From: Limnanthes douglasii subsp. nivea
Lineage: Eukaryota; Streptophyta; Magnoliopsida; Brassicales; Limnanthaceae
Length of the DNA stretch: 64,000 nt
Assembly: GCA_036936605.1 (NCBI GenBank)
Contig: JAUPFV010000003.1
Coordinates: forward strand, 75,438,273 to 75,502,272
Reading direction: 5' to 3'
The position numbers were made by a program, and so were the translations under genes. This document shows, one piece after another, positions 8,436-20,929 of the stretch. The notes under the pieces are model-generated. The model saw only the letters and a program-made list of their open reading frames with translations. It searched no databases and was not told where the DNA came from. Each line of letters begins with the position of its first letter. Position 1 is the first letter of the stretch.

Positions 8436-9171
8436 AGGGCCAGGCCTTTTCGAATATATAATATAACTTTAAAACAAAAATGTCCATACATATTTTAGAT
8501 ATAAAGATATTAAATGTAAGTAATTATTTTTACTATAGAAGCTAGGCATTATTGAATACAATTCTTTCTATAAATTGCAAAATACAGTACGTATCTATTT
8601 GCTGTCCTTGTAACGTCATTGGTTACGCATGAACAAAAGTCATACTATTATCATTTGACAGTCCGGGAAATCCTACTTTCACGACACGAGGAGACTAGTT
8701 TTTATGTCGTGATTCGTCAAAATAATAATAATAATGAAAGTGTGCGCAGCCTGACTTTGACAGTCAACCTTAGAAAAACAAAACTTTGCCATTCTTTTAG
8801 TACTTTTTGTGACATTTATTTTCTTTATTGGCATAATAACGTGAAACTATCCATATTTAGATTTTTTATAACAAAAATGATAATCATAAGATATGATAAG
8901 TGGATATTAAACACATATAAAATCGATATTTCAATCGCAAAATAAATAATATGCATAAGCTCTATCCTAATAATGATATCTTATTAGGAATAGATTTTGT
9001 GTTATTAATCAATTTATATGATTATATATAAATTTATTATATTTCAAGAGAACGGTGAATAGTTTAATATTATATTAATTAGTTTTATAAATATTTTTAT
9101 TTTATTTCATTTATTCCGTATTCTAGATAGATATAATGTTTTTTTAGTGTTTTAAGTAACCCGAACATCAT
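8436..9171 (+). repeat. Probable 5' LTR/leader of old element H (left limit not resolved)
   Basis: AT-rich DNA directly upstream of a PBS-like motif. It ends ..CCGAACATCA before TTAGTGGCG, as expected for an LTR end in CA. Conserved in copy 2 apart from later insertions. I could not find the start of the LTR and there is no second H LTR here to compare. Open frames inside it are not kept between copies. Confidence 0.4.
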
Positions 9172-9174
9172 TAG

Positions 9175-9193
9175 TGGCGTCGTACGTGGGAAA
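9175..9193 (+). other. Primer-binding-site-like motif of element H
   Basis: GTGGCGTCGTACGTGGGAA resembles, with mutations, the TGGCGCCG..TGTGGGAA motif that follows many plant Ty3/gypsy 5' LTRs. It differs from the TGGCGACCA.. motif of E and F, so H belongs to a different branch. Confidence 0.5.
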
Positions 9194-11795
9194 GATAATG
9201 TTATTCGAATATTATCTTTTCAAAACCAACTACAGAAATTGCAAACTATTAATACGTCAATTCCGAGCTATGGTAGACTATAATGAGGTCGAGACACATC
9301 AAACATTATAAAGCATTGTCAATCCGATCTCTTTTTAGTCACAACTCAAAGAACTATGTCACGCTCATGCATATGAGATAATTAATCTTCGGAGTCTAAT
9401 GAAAAACATGAGGGTCTGAAGCTAAAGTATAAGGTCATACAAATTAACGTTGGCGAAAAGTTTATGGAGGTCTGTGATGGGATTATTAATTACTCTAGAG
9501 TTTATGAACCAACCAAAGTAAAGGAACCCATAAAAGAGGGCATTAGGCCCGACATCAACGCAAATATGCCTCCTCATCATGTGAAAGGTCCATTGGCATG
9601 AGACAAGATTCAGAGTCCCGAATAAAATGTGACACCAGAGCTCACACTCTAAGCACCATTGTCAAACTAGAGGTCGAAACTACCAGGACCGAGCCCTTAT
9701 CCAAAGGTTCAAGGTTGAGCATCACCATGCCCAAGCGTCTAAAGAACCGCCATAAGTCTGACCTCCCGAGGTAGTTCAGTAGCTTTCTCTGAATAACAAC
9801 AACTCTGAGCTTGTGCAACAACCTATTCCTCAATATGGGTCGTAGCCTCTACACCAACCTGTAACTTTCCTTGTCGGTGTTGTATCCAGTTTAAGGAGTA
9901 TCATTGGGATATGACATTTCCAACCGTATCCTATGGCCAGTCTCATTACTACCAGAATCCTTATATTCAACACCCTTATAATTACCATGAGAATCATCAA
10001 AGGCTCTAATCAATTATTAGAATGACTTTAATGAGGTTACTTTTATTTTCAAAGGCATACATGTCGAGGTCTTATTTAGAACTTTATATTTTGGAAAAAA
10101 ACTTACCCCACAAGTTTAACCGGTATAAGATGGATAAATACGATGGATACGAATACCCCAAACACCATATTGAACATTTCAGAAATATAATACTTAGCTT
10201 CACCAATGATGACCGACTAGTTTGCAGGGCTTTCTTCATGACTTTAAGAGTGAATAACTTCGCCAGTGAATAACTTAAGCTGGTTCAATCAATTATAACT
10301 TAAAAGGTCGTGGCATGTGCCTTATTCAAACAAAGTATTCTCTCAATCTTACTGGTAGTAAATATAATGAAGAAGAAGAGTTCGACCTTTAGAGTCATGT
10401 TAGCTCGAGTTTATTCAGGTATCAAGGTAAAAGAGAAAATATACTTAAGGGTTATGATGAATCCAAACTCAATATAAAAAACAATACCCTACCATCCACT
10501 TTATGCTTATTCCCAACAATCATATCACCCTCAGCCAATTACCCAAATAATTCCAGCCACGGTTCCGACCATGCCTAGGCTTTCGGGACATGAGCGAGGT
10601 ACTACATCAGCAAGAGTTTGGTCCGACTACAAAAATAAATGGCGAATGGGATGTATATACACCAAACATGGAGAATAACTATCTTAAAAACAAAATGATG
10701 AACATCTCACCGAGAGCGTAGCGACAATCTATAATAAATCTAAAATCTTCATGCCCTTTTGGCAGCCTCTGCCAGTGATCGCTCTAAGGGAACATAAATA
10801 TCAACAAATTTTGTAAGTACTATAATGATGTTGGTCATTTAATAAGAGAGTTCAGTATCTAAAGGATGATATCTAGACCCTTATTGTAAATTTAAAATTG
10901 ATTTAATTTGTTAGGAACATGCTATAACATATCAAAGGAAAATCAAGTATAAAACCAAACAACCCAAGTCACAAATGATAACAGAGGCTCCAGTAATCCA
11001 ACCACAAGAATAACGGGCCAACCTAAATCTAGAACAAAATATATTAAAATAAAGGCTCTAGTAGTCCAACCACAAAAAGAACTAGCTATGGCGAATATTA
11101 ATATTCATGTAGTTGGGGACAAAGATCAAGAAGACGGTTACTTGGATATTGATCACAACAGAGATATAGTCATGAATATAGCTGAGGGAGATTCATTGTT
11201 AGGAATCACTAACTCATTAAGAAAATGACCAGTTATGAGCTTGAGTGCTAATATCAAAGACATAACTACACTCACATAAACTGATTTGTTTACCCGCTAA
11301 TGATTTTTATATATGATGATCTTCGAGGATAACCAGACCTCATCAAGAAAATATGCTCATTACCGCTTGCATTTCCAAAATTGAGATAAGAAGAATGTTG
11401 GTCAACATTAAAAGTTTGGAAAACATAATATTAAAAAACAAACTTAACATGAAGAACCCTATAGTCTACCAAAGGTTGGACATGAAAATGATTAGCTATA
11501 CAAGAAAGGATGCCAACCTTTTAGGAGAGATTGATGTCAATGTCTATCTGGGCAAATGATACCAGTTTTAGTCTTGAAAAGAATGTGAAGTGGCAAATAT
11601 GTGTAGACTTTACTAACTTAAATGATGCATGCCCCAAAAGCCCCTTCTTAGTCTTGAGGATAGATCAGTTGGTAGACTAAACTTCGGGAGACAAACTCTT
11701 ATCATTCTAACTAGATCCAAAGGCATGACGTCTTATCAAAGACTTGTCAATAAATCTTTTACTAGTTGAATAGACCAGAACATGAAGGTATATAT
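9194..11795 (+). pseudogene. Decayed gag-pro-RT of element H, copy 1 (first part)
   Basis: Stop-ridden but collinear with Tat proteins. A gag-domain stretch at 10060-10260 reads LPHKFNRYKMDKYDGYEYP and continues through DDRLVCRAF. A protease-like stretch at 11353-11559 has RRMLVNIKS where RRMLVDTGS is usual, so the catalytic Asp is lost. RT follows from about 11560. The frame is cut at the would-be YxDD box by insertion of element B and resumes at 19191. Copy 2 (28452-31185) is about 95% similar by eye and keeps about 170 bp of gag that is deleted here near 10290. Confidence 0.7.
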
Positions 11796-11992
11796 TGATG
11801 AGTCTGTATTTTATCACCACTCACTATGGGGACCAGACAGGGGCAATTCGGACAAAATCCACCCACTTAACCATCCAAACTGAACTAATGTATTAAAAAC
11901 TTAATCACTACATGATTAAGCTAATTACCTACCTGCTTAAAAACTAATGGATCTTTAATGGGTCTTTGAACTCGACCCGAATTCATAATCAT
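11796..11992 (+). repeat. 5' LTR of B, 3'-truncated
   Basis: The first about 197 bp of the LTR match 18799 onward, then the match ends after ATTCATAATCAT and RT coding sequence begins at about 11996. The TATA box (near LTR position 230) and the LTR 3' end are missing, so this LTR cannot drive a genomic transcript. Confidence 0.85.
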
Positions 11993-11995
11993 AAT

Positions 11996-14889
11996 CAGTA
12001 TTGGTAAAAACGAAAAATGGTAAATGGCGAATGTGCATCGATTTCACTGATCTCAACAGAGCTTGCCCAAAAGATTTATATCCGGTCCCCCGAATTGATT
12101 AGTTGGTGGACTCCACATCTGGAAACAAGCTGTTGTCTTTTATGGATGCCTTCTCCGGGTATAATCAGATTCAAGTGGATCTGAAGGATCAAGAACATAC
12201 TACATTTGTTACTGATAGGGGCCTCCATTGTTACAAGGTGATGCCATTTGGGTTAAAAATTGTGGGGCTACTTATCAGAGGTTGGTAAACAAGGATTTTG
12301 CTGATCAAATTGGAAGAAACATGGAAGTTTACATCGATAGCATGATGGTAAAAAGTATGGACGAAGAGCTACACTTGGCAGATCTTCAAGAAACTTTTGC
12401 TAACTTAGTGAAAGTAAATTTAAAATTGAACCCAGAAAAGTGTGTCTTCAGAGTACAGTCCGGGAAATTTTTGGGGTGTGTGATAATTGAGAAAGGGATA
12501 TAGCCTGATCCGGACCAACTTAATGCTTTACTACAAATGGAGCCTCCTCGGAATGTTAAAGAGGTGCAACGATTGACCGGGAGGCTGGTTGCACTAAACC
12601 ATTTTATTTCAAGGTCTTCGGACAGGTGCGCCCCATTTTTTCAAACTCTGAAAGGTGCAAAAGATTTCAATTGGTCCCCACAGTGTGAAGAGGCCTTCTA
12701 TGAGATTAAAAAGCACTTGTCTTCCCCCAAGAATTTGTTTAAACCCGTTGATGGAGAGACCCTCTTCGTATACTTAGCAGTCTCTGATTGTGCTATAAGT
12801 GCAGTGTTGGTAAATGAAGTAGATAATTATCCTCTTCCGGTGTATTATATAAGTAAGAGCTTGATAGATGCAGAAAAACGCTATTTAAAACTTGAAATAT
12901 TAGCACTAGCCCTGGTGATTGTTGCGAGGAAGATGAGGCCCTATTTTCAGGCTCATTTTATCATTGTCCGGACGGCTTTTCCCTTAAAAATGTTCTCCAA
13001 AAGACCGACATTTCAAGTAGAATGACCAAGTGGTCAGTAGAATTAGGAGACTACGATATTGATTTTGCTCCTCGAATAGTAGTCAAAGCCCAAACTGTGG
13101 CTGATTTCTTAGTTGAATCTCACTCAGATAGGGATACTAAACAAGTAACCGGAGTAAAAGATAAAAATGTATGGGTCATCCGGACTAACGGTGGATCAAG
13201 CACCATGGGTTGTGGTGCTGGGATATGTTTAACCTCTCCGTACGGTGACAGAATTTACCATGCTATATGCTTTGCCTTCAGGGCTTCCAATAATGAGTCC
13301 GAATATGAGGCTATTATAGCTGGTTTGAAGTTGGCTCTCATTTGTGGAGCCAAAAGGGTCAGGTTAATGAGCGACTCTCAGCTTCTGATCCATCATGCAC
13401 AAGGCCAATCCGAAGCTAAAAAGGAACATCTTATTAAATATTTATTCATCCTCAAAGAAGTGGCCCGCAATTTCAAAAGCGTCACTTATGAGCACATACC
13501 CCGAATGGAAAATACGCTAGCAGACTCTTTGGCAACCGTAGCCTACTCTGAATCCTACCCTTGGATACATGTGCAAGAGTACCCATCTATTCAAATCAAT
13601 CCGGATGAGGAAGAAGAAAGTTTGAATATACAAGTCAAACACCCCCAAGATTGGAGATTTCCAATCCTTCAATATCTCTCAGATGGCATCTTGCCTCCGG
13701 AAAAAGCAGTGGCAAGAAAAATAAAATACAAGGCTCGTGGTTTTGTCATCCTAAGGGATGTTCTTTATAAAAAAAATCCTATAGTAAACCCCTCTTACGA
13801 TGTCTAGGAGTCGAGGAGTCCCAAATAGTGCTCTCCGAATTACATGATGGTGAGGGATCAGCTCACTGTGGATTCAAGGCTCTAACTAGAAAAGTTTTGT
13901 TAGCTGGGTACTATTGGACCTCCATAATGCAAGATGCCAAGGAGTTGGTAAAAAAGTGTGATCCATGCCAACGATATGGTAATGAAATTCATACCCCAGT
14001 TGTCCTTTTGGAGTCAATTTCTGAGCCAATACCTTTTGCTCGATGGGGGCTGGATTTAGTGGGACCTCTACCCATGGCATCCGGGGGGTGCAGAACTATA
14101 ATTTTTGCCATTGATTACTTTTCGAAGTGGATCGAAGCAGCCCCATTGGCAGGAACTACCTCGAAAGCTGTTGTCAAATTCATTTTATCTAACATTTGTT
14201 GCAGATTTGGAGTTCCACAGAAGATAACTATAGAGAATGGGTCACAATTCGACAACAAGGAAATGGAGACTTTCTGTGCCTCTAGAGGCATTCAACATTG
14301 TTTCTCTTCTCATTTCCACCCACAGGCAAACGGTCAAGTTGAAGTGGCTAACATGACAATACTGTCCGGTCTAAAGGAGAATTTAGTGGGGGCTGCTGGA
14401 AAATGGCCAAGTTATTTACAAGAAGTCTTGTGGGCTTACCAGACCACTCCCGGGGCTACAACACAAGAGTCTCCCTTTGCCTTAGTATATGAGATGGATG
14501 CCATAGCTCCCATAGAGACTACTCTTTCTTCCTTTCGAGTTCATAATTTCTCCGAACACGCTAACTAAGTGGCAGTATGAGGCCAACTTGACTTGATGGA
14601 GGAAAGAAGAGTTAAGGCTCACCTCAGAGCCACACACTATCAAGGCCTGATGAGGAGCAGGTTTGCTTCCAAAGTTAAAAGAAGGGATTTTCAGCCAGGG
14701 GATAAAGTATTGAGGAAAGTCTTCCTACACACTAAGGAGAAGCAGTTCGGCAAGCTAACTCCAACTTGGGAAGGACCCTATATGGTCAGTGAAAAGCTAA
14801 AGCATGGGACATACCGGCTTCAAGATAAGGATGGAAGGGTTTTGAATCACCCCTGGAACATTGAACACCTCCGGTTGTACTTGGAATGA
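11996..14889 (+). pseudogene. pol: Pol of element B: RT, RNase H, archaeal RNase H, integrase, broken
   Basis: Begins in RT just before the NGKWRMCIDFT motif. The polymerase box reads YIDS rather than YIDD, so a catalytic Asp is lost. Frameshifts lie near 12258 (RT), 12990 (after RNase H) and 13770 (before the zinc finger); stops include a TAG at 12501 and a stop near 14566. The aRNH opens with RTNGGSS in place of RTDGGSS, losing its first acidic residue, and integrase has IENG where TDNG is usual. The GPY motif and C-terminus are intact to the stop at 14887. Collinear with A throughout. Confidence 0.9.
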
Positions 14890-15010
14890 AAACTATGTAA
14901 ATATTTACTTGTTTAAAAGTTCATGTAAATATTTGGGGGCATACTCGTTCCTACCCTGGTGGCGCGGGGAGGTTTTAATGAGGTGTCCGGGATTTTTAAT
15001 AAAATTCGAT
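14890..15010 (+). promoter_or_regulatory. Pol 3' UTR motifs of B
   Basis: TGTAAATA at 14896-14903 (in the palindrome GTAAATATTTAC, 14897-14908) and at 14924-14931, then AATAAA at 14998-15003; the same order and spacing as in A. Confidence 0.55.
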
Positions 15011-15259
15011 GCCTTCTTAAAAGATTCGGAGTGTTTCAGTTAGTGTTTTCTTTGAAATTTTCTATCAATGTAAGATCGAATTAAATTGATAGAGTGATGA
15101 CTACTTAAACATTTTTCATCGGAGAATTTAAACACTCTTGCTTTAAAATGCTTGTAAACTAACTAAGGGTTGTTTAAACATTAGCCACCAAAGCTGAAAA
15201 ACTATGAAACAATGCAAGATTTGTGCGAAGTAAAATTTCCCATTAAAATATACGAAGTG

Positions 15260-15351
15260 CCTTGGCCACCCAAGGACTTTGAGTTTTCAAACAAAAAGGT
15301 TTATCAGGACGAGAGCCAGACGATTACAAAAAATACCTTGACCATCCAAGG
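15260..15351. repeat. Paired hairpins of B
   Basis: CCTTGGCCACCCAAGG (15260-15275) and CCTTGACCATCCAAGG (15336-15351), both followed by GACTTT. The second ends 43 nt past the antisense stop. Loop bases vary while the stem ends CCTTG/CAAGG are kept. Confidence 0.65.
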
Positions 15352-15393
15352 ACTTTGGTTCAATTACAGAAAATTAAAAAGATAATTGATACT

Positions 15394-18358
15394 TTAAGAC
15401 TGAGCTTTCTTAGATGGCCCAGCCTCACTTGGTTTCTTCTTCTTTGGGTCATCATCTTCCTCATCCGGACTCTCCCCAGTATTTTCTTCTTCATCGGTTG
15501 TGTCATCCCAGCCACTGGAGTAGTTATGCTTGTCACCATCAGCCATGGTATGGTGGGGAATGTCTTCATATTCCACGAATCGCCATAAATATCCCAGTGT
15601 CCTCTTCAGAATTTTTTCGTGAAAGAGCAGTACCATATCTGACTTGACTTCAGCATACCTTTCCTCCTGAGAATCTATCACCTCATTGGTATAAGCATCA
15701 ATCCTAGCCTGGATTGTTTTCTCCTGCTCCTTTAACAAGTCAGTTTTTTCTTGTTCAACCTTGGACACAATGTTTTCAAGAGAGATCTTGTCATTGGTTA
15801 AGGTCTGAATGATGTTATCTTTGGCCTTCACCTCCTCTTTTGAAGAAAAGAGGTCTATTTCCAGATCGGATTGCTTCAATTGGAGTTCTTTGACAACTCC
15901 CTCCGAAGTGGCCAACCTGTTGGCCAAGTCCTCCTGACGTTTCTTCAACTCCTCATTCTCTTTCTTCAATGTCTCAGCATTTTGGTTGGCACTAAGAAGG
16001 TCACTAGACAACTTCTCTTTGTCAGAGTTGAGAGTATTGATGATGACTGACTAATTGCACACTTGCTTCTCCAAGGTAAGCACTGGTTGGATATTGCTTA
16101 GTAGGGAGTGTGTGACAGTGTCTCTCTCATTTGAAACAAAAAATGACCTACCATTGAAAGTGACAATGTTTGAAGAGCTTGGGGGGAGGTAGGGCCCAGC
16201 AAAATCGTCTTTGTCAAGGTTTTCGAAGTAAAGACCAATCCCTTCAAGCCCACTGATGTCGACGCCATCAATGCTGATATCCCCTCCTGCACCCGCTCCG
16301 GTTTGAAAGTCACTGGAGATCTCTTCTGCTTGTGTGGGGTCAGTTGGGTCAACTGGAGGTAGTGGCTCCGGAGCCCGGAGAGAAACCTCATCTCCCTTGG
16401 AGGTATTCTTTTTCTTGGCATCCCGGTCTCCACCTTCTGCTCCCCGTTTTCTGTCCTTTTTGGGAGCCTTTTGAGGTTTTGAAGACCCAACTACTTCCTT
16501 GGTGCTTTCGTGTTCCACCACTTGTAGTAAGGCAACATCGATCTACCCTTGACCTTGTCTCTCTGGGTTTGTTGGGACAGCTTCCTCCACCTCGGTAGGA
16601 TTGGCCACAACCACATCTTGCTTGGCCTTAACTTTTTTTCCCTTCATCTTGCTTGGGGCTTTAGCTCTGCCCGACAATACCAATTTCCCATCATTTCCCT
16701 CTATTTTTTGAAGAATCACTCCCGGAGGGGGTGGAGTGGTTAATTCCTCCCAAGACAAGCCCCTCCGGTCAGTTGTATTCCAAAGATATGATCTTGTTAA
16801 ATTGCCTCCGGTAAAACAGTTGTGGAAGCGGTTTCCCCATTTCTCAGCAGCCCAAGCATTCAGCTTGGCACAAGTAGTCTGCCTAGCCTCCAAGTAATCA
16901 TTGAAATCCTTGGGCAACACTACCAAAAAACAAAAGAAGAGGAATTAAATAAAAAAATTGTTATAAGTAAAAGTAGAAGTATGTAGTGAGATTATTACCA
17001 TCACTTCGCCACCTGCTGGTAAGCATGCTTGGGTTGACACCAGCTTTAGTTTTCTTTCCATTCTCCCAGGCACCGCTGATGAACATAAATTAAGTCTTCC
17101 AGCTTTTCTCCGACTCGCGTGATTCATCCACCACCTTGTAATTTTCGCTCATGCTAAAGTGATAGAAAAGGATGACATGGTTTCTGCGTAAGCTTGCTAC
17201 AGCAGCAAATTGTTCCATCGGAAGAGGAATTCTGGAGAGCCTGGAAGCCATGATACATGCCATAAGGGTGAACCAGGCATTAGGGCTTAGTTGACTTGGG
17301 CAAAGCTTTATCAGATGGAAATATTTGACTATTTCTGGGTCCGAGGGGAACCTAAGTCCCCATTTGAATAACTCAGTGTAGAAGACTATCTCATTAAGTT
17401 TACAGTCCATGGGCGTCTCCGGATCAATTGGTATCCTTACTTTAACATTTTCCGGAATCCCCCACTCCGTCCTCATCCGGCCAAGTTCAGTTGTATGAAT
17501 GAAAGCATAGTTGATCTTCGGTATGGCTAACAGATATTTAACACTTACTTTGTGGAAACAAGGCCCCACTTTTCCCACAAGGCACTCCGGCAGCTCCGGA
17601 TGCTTTAAACACACTTTTTCTTTGCCTTTGATCTTTTTGGTGATGGAAGTCTCACTTGTTTGCCCGGAGACATCAGTCTCAAAAGGGGCTTCTTCGATGC
17701 TGTCCTCCATTACATCCTCCATTACCATGGAGGGATTGTCAGCTGTTTTTGGGAGAGAAGAGCTAGTGGTTGGCTCAGTAGGCCCTCCGGATTGTTGAGC
17801 ATCCTTTCCCCCTTGTAGTCTAGAGTGCGGCTGGGGCTCGGATCCAGAGGTCTCTTTTCGAAGGATTGTACTGGTAGCCTCCGGACCGGACAGTTTGTCC
17901 TTGGGAATCTTAATGGGTGCTTCTGACCCTATATTTTTATTTTTAGCCCCAGACTTGGAAGACGTAGTTTTTGGAGCATGCCCTTTCACCAAACGACCTC
18001 TTCGCCGATCTACTAGCTTTTCTCGGGAGGCGTCAGCATCCGACCCCATGGCAATGAATGGGGAAGGTCTCTTAAAGCTTGTAGCTGCCTGCTCTGGTTC
18101 AACAACAGGCTCTGATTGCTGGACCGATGAGTCCGAAACGATTGGTGAAAGGTTGGACTGGAATAACCTCTTGGGTTTAGCACTCTTAGTTGAAGAAGAA
18201 CCCCGATCAGGCTCTAAACTTTGTGTTTCCGATTTGTCAATAGGGGAAACAAGGAGGCCTGCAGCAATGCGCCTTTCTCGTTCGACCTTTTGAGCTTTTA
18301 CTAACTCTGACAAGTTGAGCCACCCACCTTTTACTAAGGCGTTTCTTGCTGTGAATAT
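15394..18358 (-). pseudogene. Antisense accessory gene of B, broken
   Basis: Exon 1 about 18358-16999, intron 16998-16920 (79 nt, GTAATA donor, TAG acceptor), exon 2 16919-15394; total 2886 nt, a multiple of three like A. The start codon is ATA (18358-18356) where A has ATG. Stops interrupt it: TAA at 17090-17092, a TAG near 16543, and a TAG near 16052. The globular domain, basic region, coiled coil and acidic tail are otherwise recognisable. The 17090 stop falls on the same codon as a stop in F. Confidence 0.87.
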
Positions 18359-18640
18359 AAACTCACACCAAAAGAAGGGTTTTTTGAGAGGTGAAAGCTT
18401 TGAAATTTAATAGAGTAGAGACAATGAAGATGGTAAAACAGTGAAAAGCGGACTAATTTATAGTAAAGGAACAAAAGATGCTTCGATACCTAGGAGAATA
18501 CGAAAGGATAGATGTAATGATTAAGGACGGCGCTGATGTCAGCCACATTAATTGAAGAGGTTTCTTTTTTGGAGTAAGTGGGGGCGCCGTTCTAGGAGAA
18601 AAATGGCCGGTATGGCGAATAAAAAAAGGACACGTGTCCC
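18359..18640 (-). promoter_or_regulatory. Promoter-like block of the antisense gene in B
   Basis: On the minus strand, GGACACGTGTCC (18639-18628) precedes TATAAATT (18462-18455) by about 167 bp, and TATA lies about 100 bp before the former start codon. Same order and spacing as in A. Confidence 0.58.
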
Positions 18641-18782
18641 ACGATCTCTGGCAAAACCGTTTAGCTTCTAAGAGTTTTATCAGTCCGGGTAAAGTCGTTA
18701 CACAAATTAAAATATGTCCGGACATAGTCACAAGTGCACATGAACTATTTTTTAGGTCTTGCCAAAGGCCTTCGAACACAAC

Positions 18783-18798
18783 CTAAAAAAGGGGCTAC
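18783..18798 (+). other. Polypurine tract of B
   Basis: TAAAAAAGGGGCTAC directly before the LTR start TGATGAGTCCGG. Confidence 0.85.
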
Positions 18799-19185
18799 TG
18801 ATGAGTCCGGATTTTATCACCACTCACTATGGGGACCGAACATGGGAAATTCGGACAAAATCCACCCACTGAACCATCAGAACTGAACTAATGTATTAAA
18901 AACTTAATCACTTCATGACTAAGCTAATTACCTACCTTCTTAAAAACTAATGGATCTTTAATGGGTCTTTGAACTCGACCAAGATTCATAATCATGACCC
19001 GAAAGCCCACGTGGCCCAAGGTTAAGAGTATAAATACCCAACCACTTTCATTTAATGAGGGTAACGAACATTAAATACAACCAGGCAGCTTAAATCTCTC
19101 ACTACAATCTACTAAACATTAAATACCCTTGAAACACCACAAAACTCTAGACAAAATTACCCTCAAACGAAAATAAACCACACCA
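18799..19185 (+). repeat. 3' LTR of B
   Basis: 387 bp, TGATGAGTCCGG to ..ACCACACCA; TATAAATA at 19029-19036, preceded by AAGCCCA and GGCCCAAG. Right TSD TATAT follows. Confidence 0.92.
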
Positions 19186-19190
19186 TATAT

Positions 19191-19401
19191 TATTAATATG
19201 CTTCTAAAGAGTCCTAACGATGATGAACATATCAATAATTTGGAAGAAATATTGAAGAACTTAAGAGATATTTTATTAAATTATCTCTGGAGAAGTGCAC
19301 CTTTGGGGTTCAATCATAAACATTCATGGGCTACCTAGTTAGTGAAAGGGATATAGAGGCAGATCCATCACATTTGCAACATACTCTTCCATGCACCCGT
19401 C
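19191..19401 (+). pseudogene. RT of element H, copy 1 (second part, after B)
   Basis: Resumes H RT: INMLLKSPNDDEHINNLEEI, then a frame break and a thumb-like stretch ending VSERDIEADPSHLQ. The polymerase box, rebuilt across the B insertion, is VYIIN-like rather than VYIDD, so it was inactive. Ends abruptly near 19401 against an unrelated antisense-gene fragment. Confidence 0.7.
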
Positions 19402-19745
19402 TAAGTTATGTCTACACTCATACTGCTGAGTTAGGTAGAATACGAGCCAAGTGAGGTTTTCCGGAGTCTATCAAAGTGAGGATTTCCGTCACTCCGAAAA
19501 CCCCCATGGACTGTAAGTCTAGTGAATTAGTTGTTTACGCCGAACTGCTTAACTGGGGGCTTAGGTTCCCCTTGACCCAGAGATTGTCTAATACTTCAGT
19601 TTAATCAGATTTTCCCTAGCAAACTGAGTCCCAATGCCTGGTACACATTAATGGCCAACATCATGGCCTCAAGACTATTCAAGATTCCTCTCTCCATGGA
19701 GTAATTTGCAGCTATGGCCAGCTTGTGCAAGAATCACCATTAAAT
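19402..19745 (+). pseudogene. Fragment of the antisense accessory gene of element E (globular domain)
   Basis: Encodes, with stops and a frameshift, the domain segment from YVYTHTAELGRIRAK to the LCKNHH motif. The related protein of G spans the same segment at 51100-51430 on the minus strand. The next residues of the domain (FYHYNMGNDY) are found 11.4 kb away at 31186, on the same strand, with no overlap, so the two pieces look like one gene split by later DNA. Confidence 0.72.
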
Positions 19746-20929
19746 ACTCCATGGAGGCTATGACTTCCCAACTCTTTAAAAAAATAGAGTGACCATTAAA
19801 TAACCATAAAGTATTTTCAAGAAAGAATGTATTATTATCCAGCGGAATAAAAATAGAAAAAAGTAACCAAATGATGTAACTTTATAGTAATACATGACGT
19901 CTATACCCCAAAGCCTGACAGCAATGCCTTAAATATGGTAGGAAGTTGGCTTTTTGTCTAGAAAATATCTGAAAATGCACTTAGCTAGTTAAACTTGTCG
20001 CCATTATCCTTTAAAAAAAAATATTCAAATACCTTTATTTACTATATAAAAGTTATTTTACGATTTTTTTCCTTTTTTTTCTCCATTTTTTTACAACTTT
20101 CTCTAATAACATCTTGATTCTGTGTTTTTAATTTTTTGTTTTGAAATAGTTGGATTTCAGTTATCTTAATAATAACAAAATTTGCTTAATAATACTACAT
20201 TGTTCCATTTGCTCTAGTTTTGATTTTTATACAAAAAAATTAAGATCAGTTTATTGTTTATGTTATTGATCGTGTGATTCTTTGTTTTAATTTGTTGATA
20301 TGGAAACAAATCTCAAACAATCCTAGTTTTCACTAAGATTTGAACAATCTAGTTTTCTACTAAAATCTTCATGTAGGTTTGTTTTACCAAGAGGTTTATT
20401 TTAAATCTAGAAACAAGCATCACTTAAGCCCGTCCTGAAATATCTTGTAACAAGATACACTGAAAATTCATGTCATCATCCATCAAAACCTACTACAAGC
20501 TAGCTTTTATTTCAATAAAAGACTTCATTTTTTTTCGTTTTGGTATGCGTGTAGTGATGATAATTGCAAGAGGATCTAGTTTCAGTGACATGTTACGACG
20601 AACAACTTCAATGGCTAGTTGTGATAGTATTATCAACTATTTTCATGCTCATGCATCAAATATCAAGGAATATACCTTTAGTAATGCTCAAAATATCTTT
20701 TTTAGAAAATCACTGGACATATTTGCTATCAATTCTTTTGAATTTGGATTTTAAATTCTTTTTATTCTTATGTTTCTACATTTTTTTATTAATCTTGAAA
20801 GACATTCCATATGCAAAATTTATATCATATCTAAAATTTGGTGTTTGTATTCTTTTTTTCCTAATGGCAAAATGTGAAACTAAAGTTAAATGAAAATATG
20901 AAACCATAGTAAAATAAAATGCAAAATAC

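Larger units (their letters stand above)
11796..19185 (+). mobile_element. Tat-lineage Ty3/gypsy element B, internally deleted, nested in H
   Basis: Flanked by a perfect 5-bp duplication TATAT (11791-11795 and 19186-19190); the left terminus is TGATGAGTCTG and the right ..CACACCA. Rejoining the flanks restores H RT reading through the YxDD region. B has lost the second half of its 5' LTR, PBS, gag, protease and the N-terminus of RT. The rest (RT to integrase, antisense gene, PPT, 3' LTR) is present but mutated. Same family as A and F by LTR ends, PPT and gene content. Confidence 0.92.

Noticed and set aside
8619..8945. 108-codon ORF in the H leader
   Set aside because: The paralogous copy (26367 on) is interrupted and frame-shifted, so no coding constraint is visible.
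20470..20893. Two overlapping ORFs in AT-rich DNA
   Set aside because: Low-complexity, Phe/Leu/Ile-rich, no recognisable motif or supporting context.
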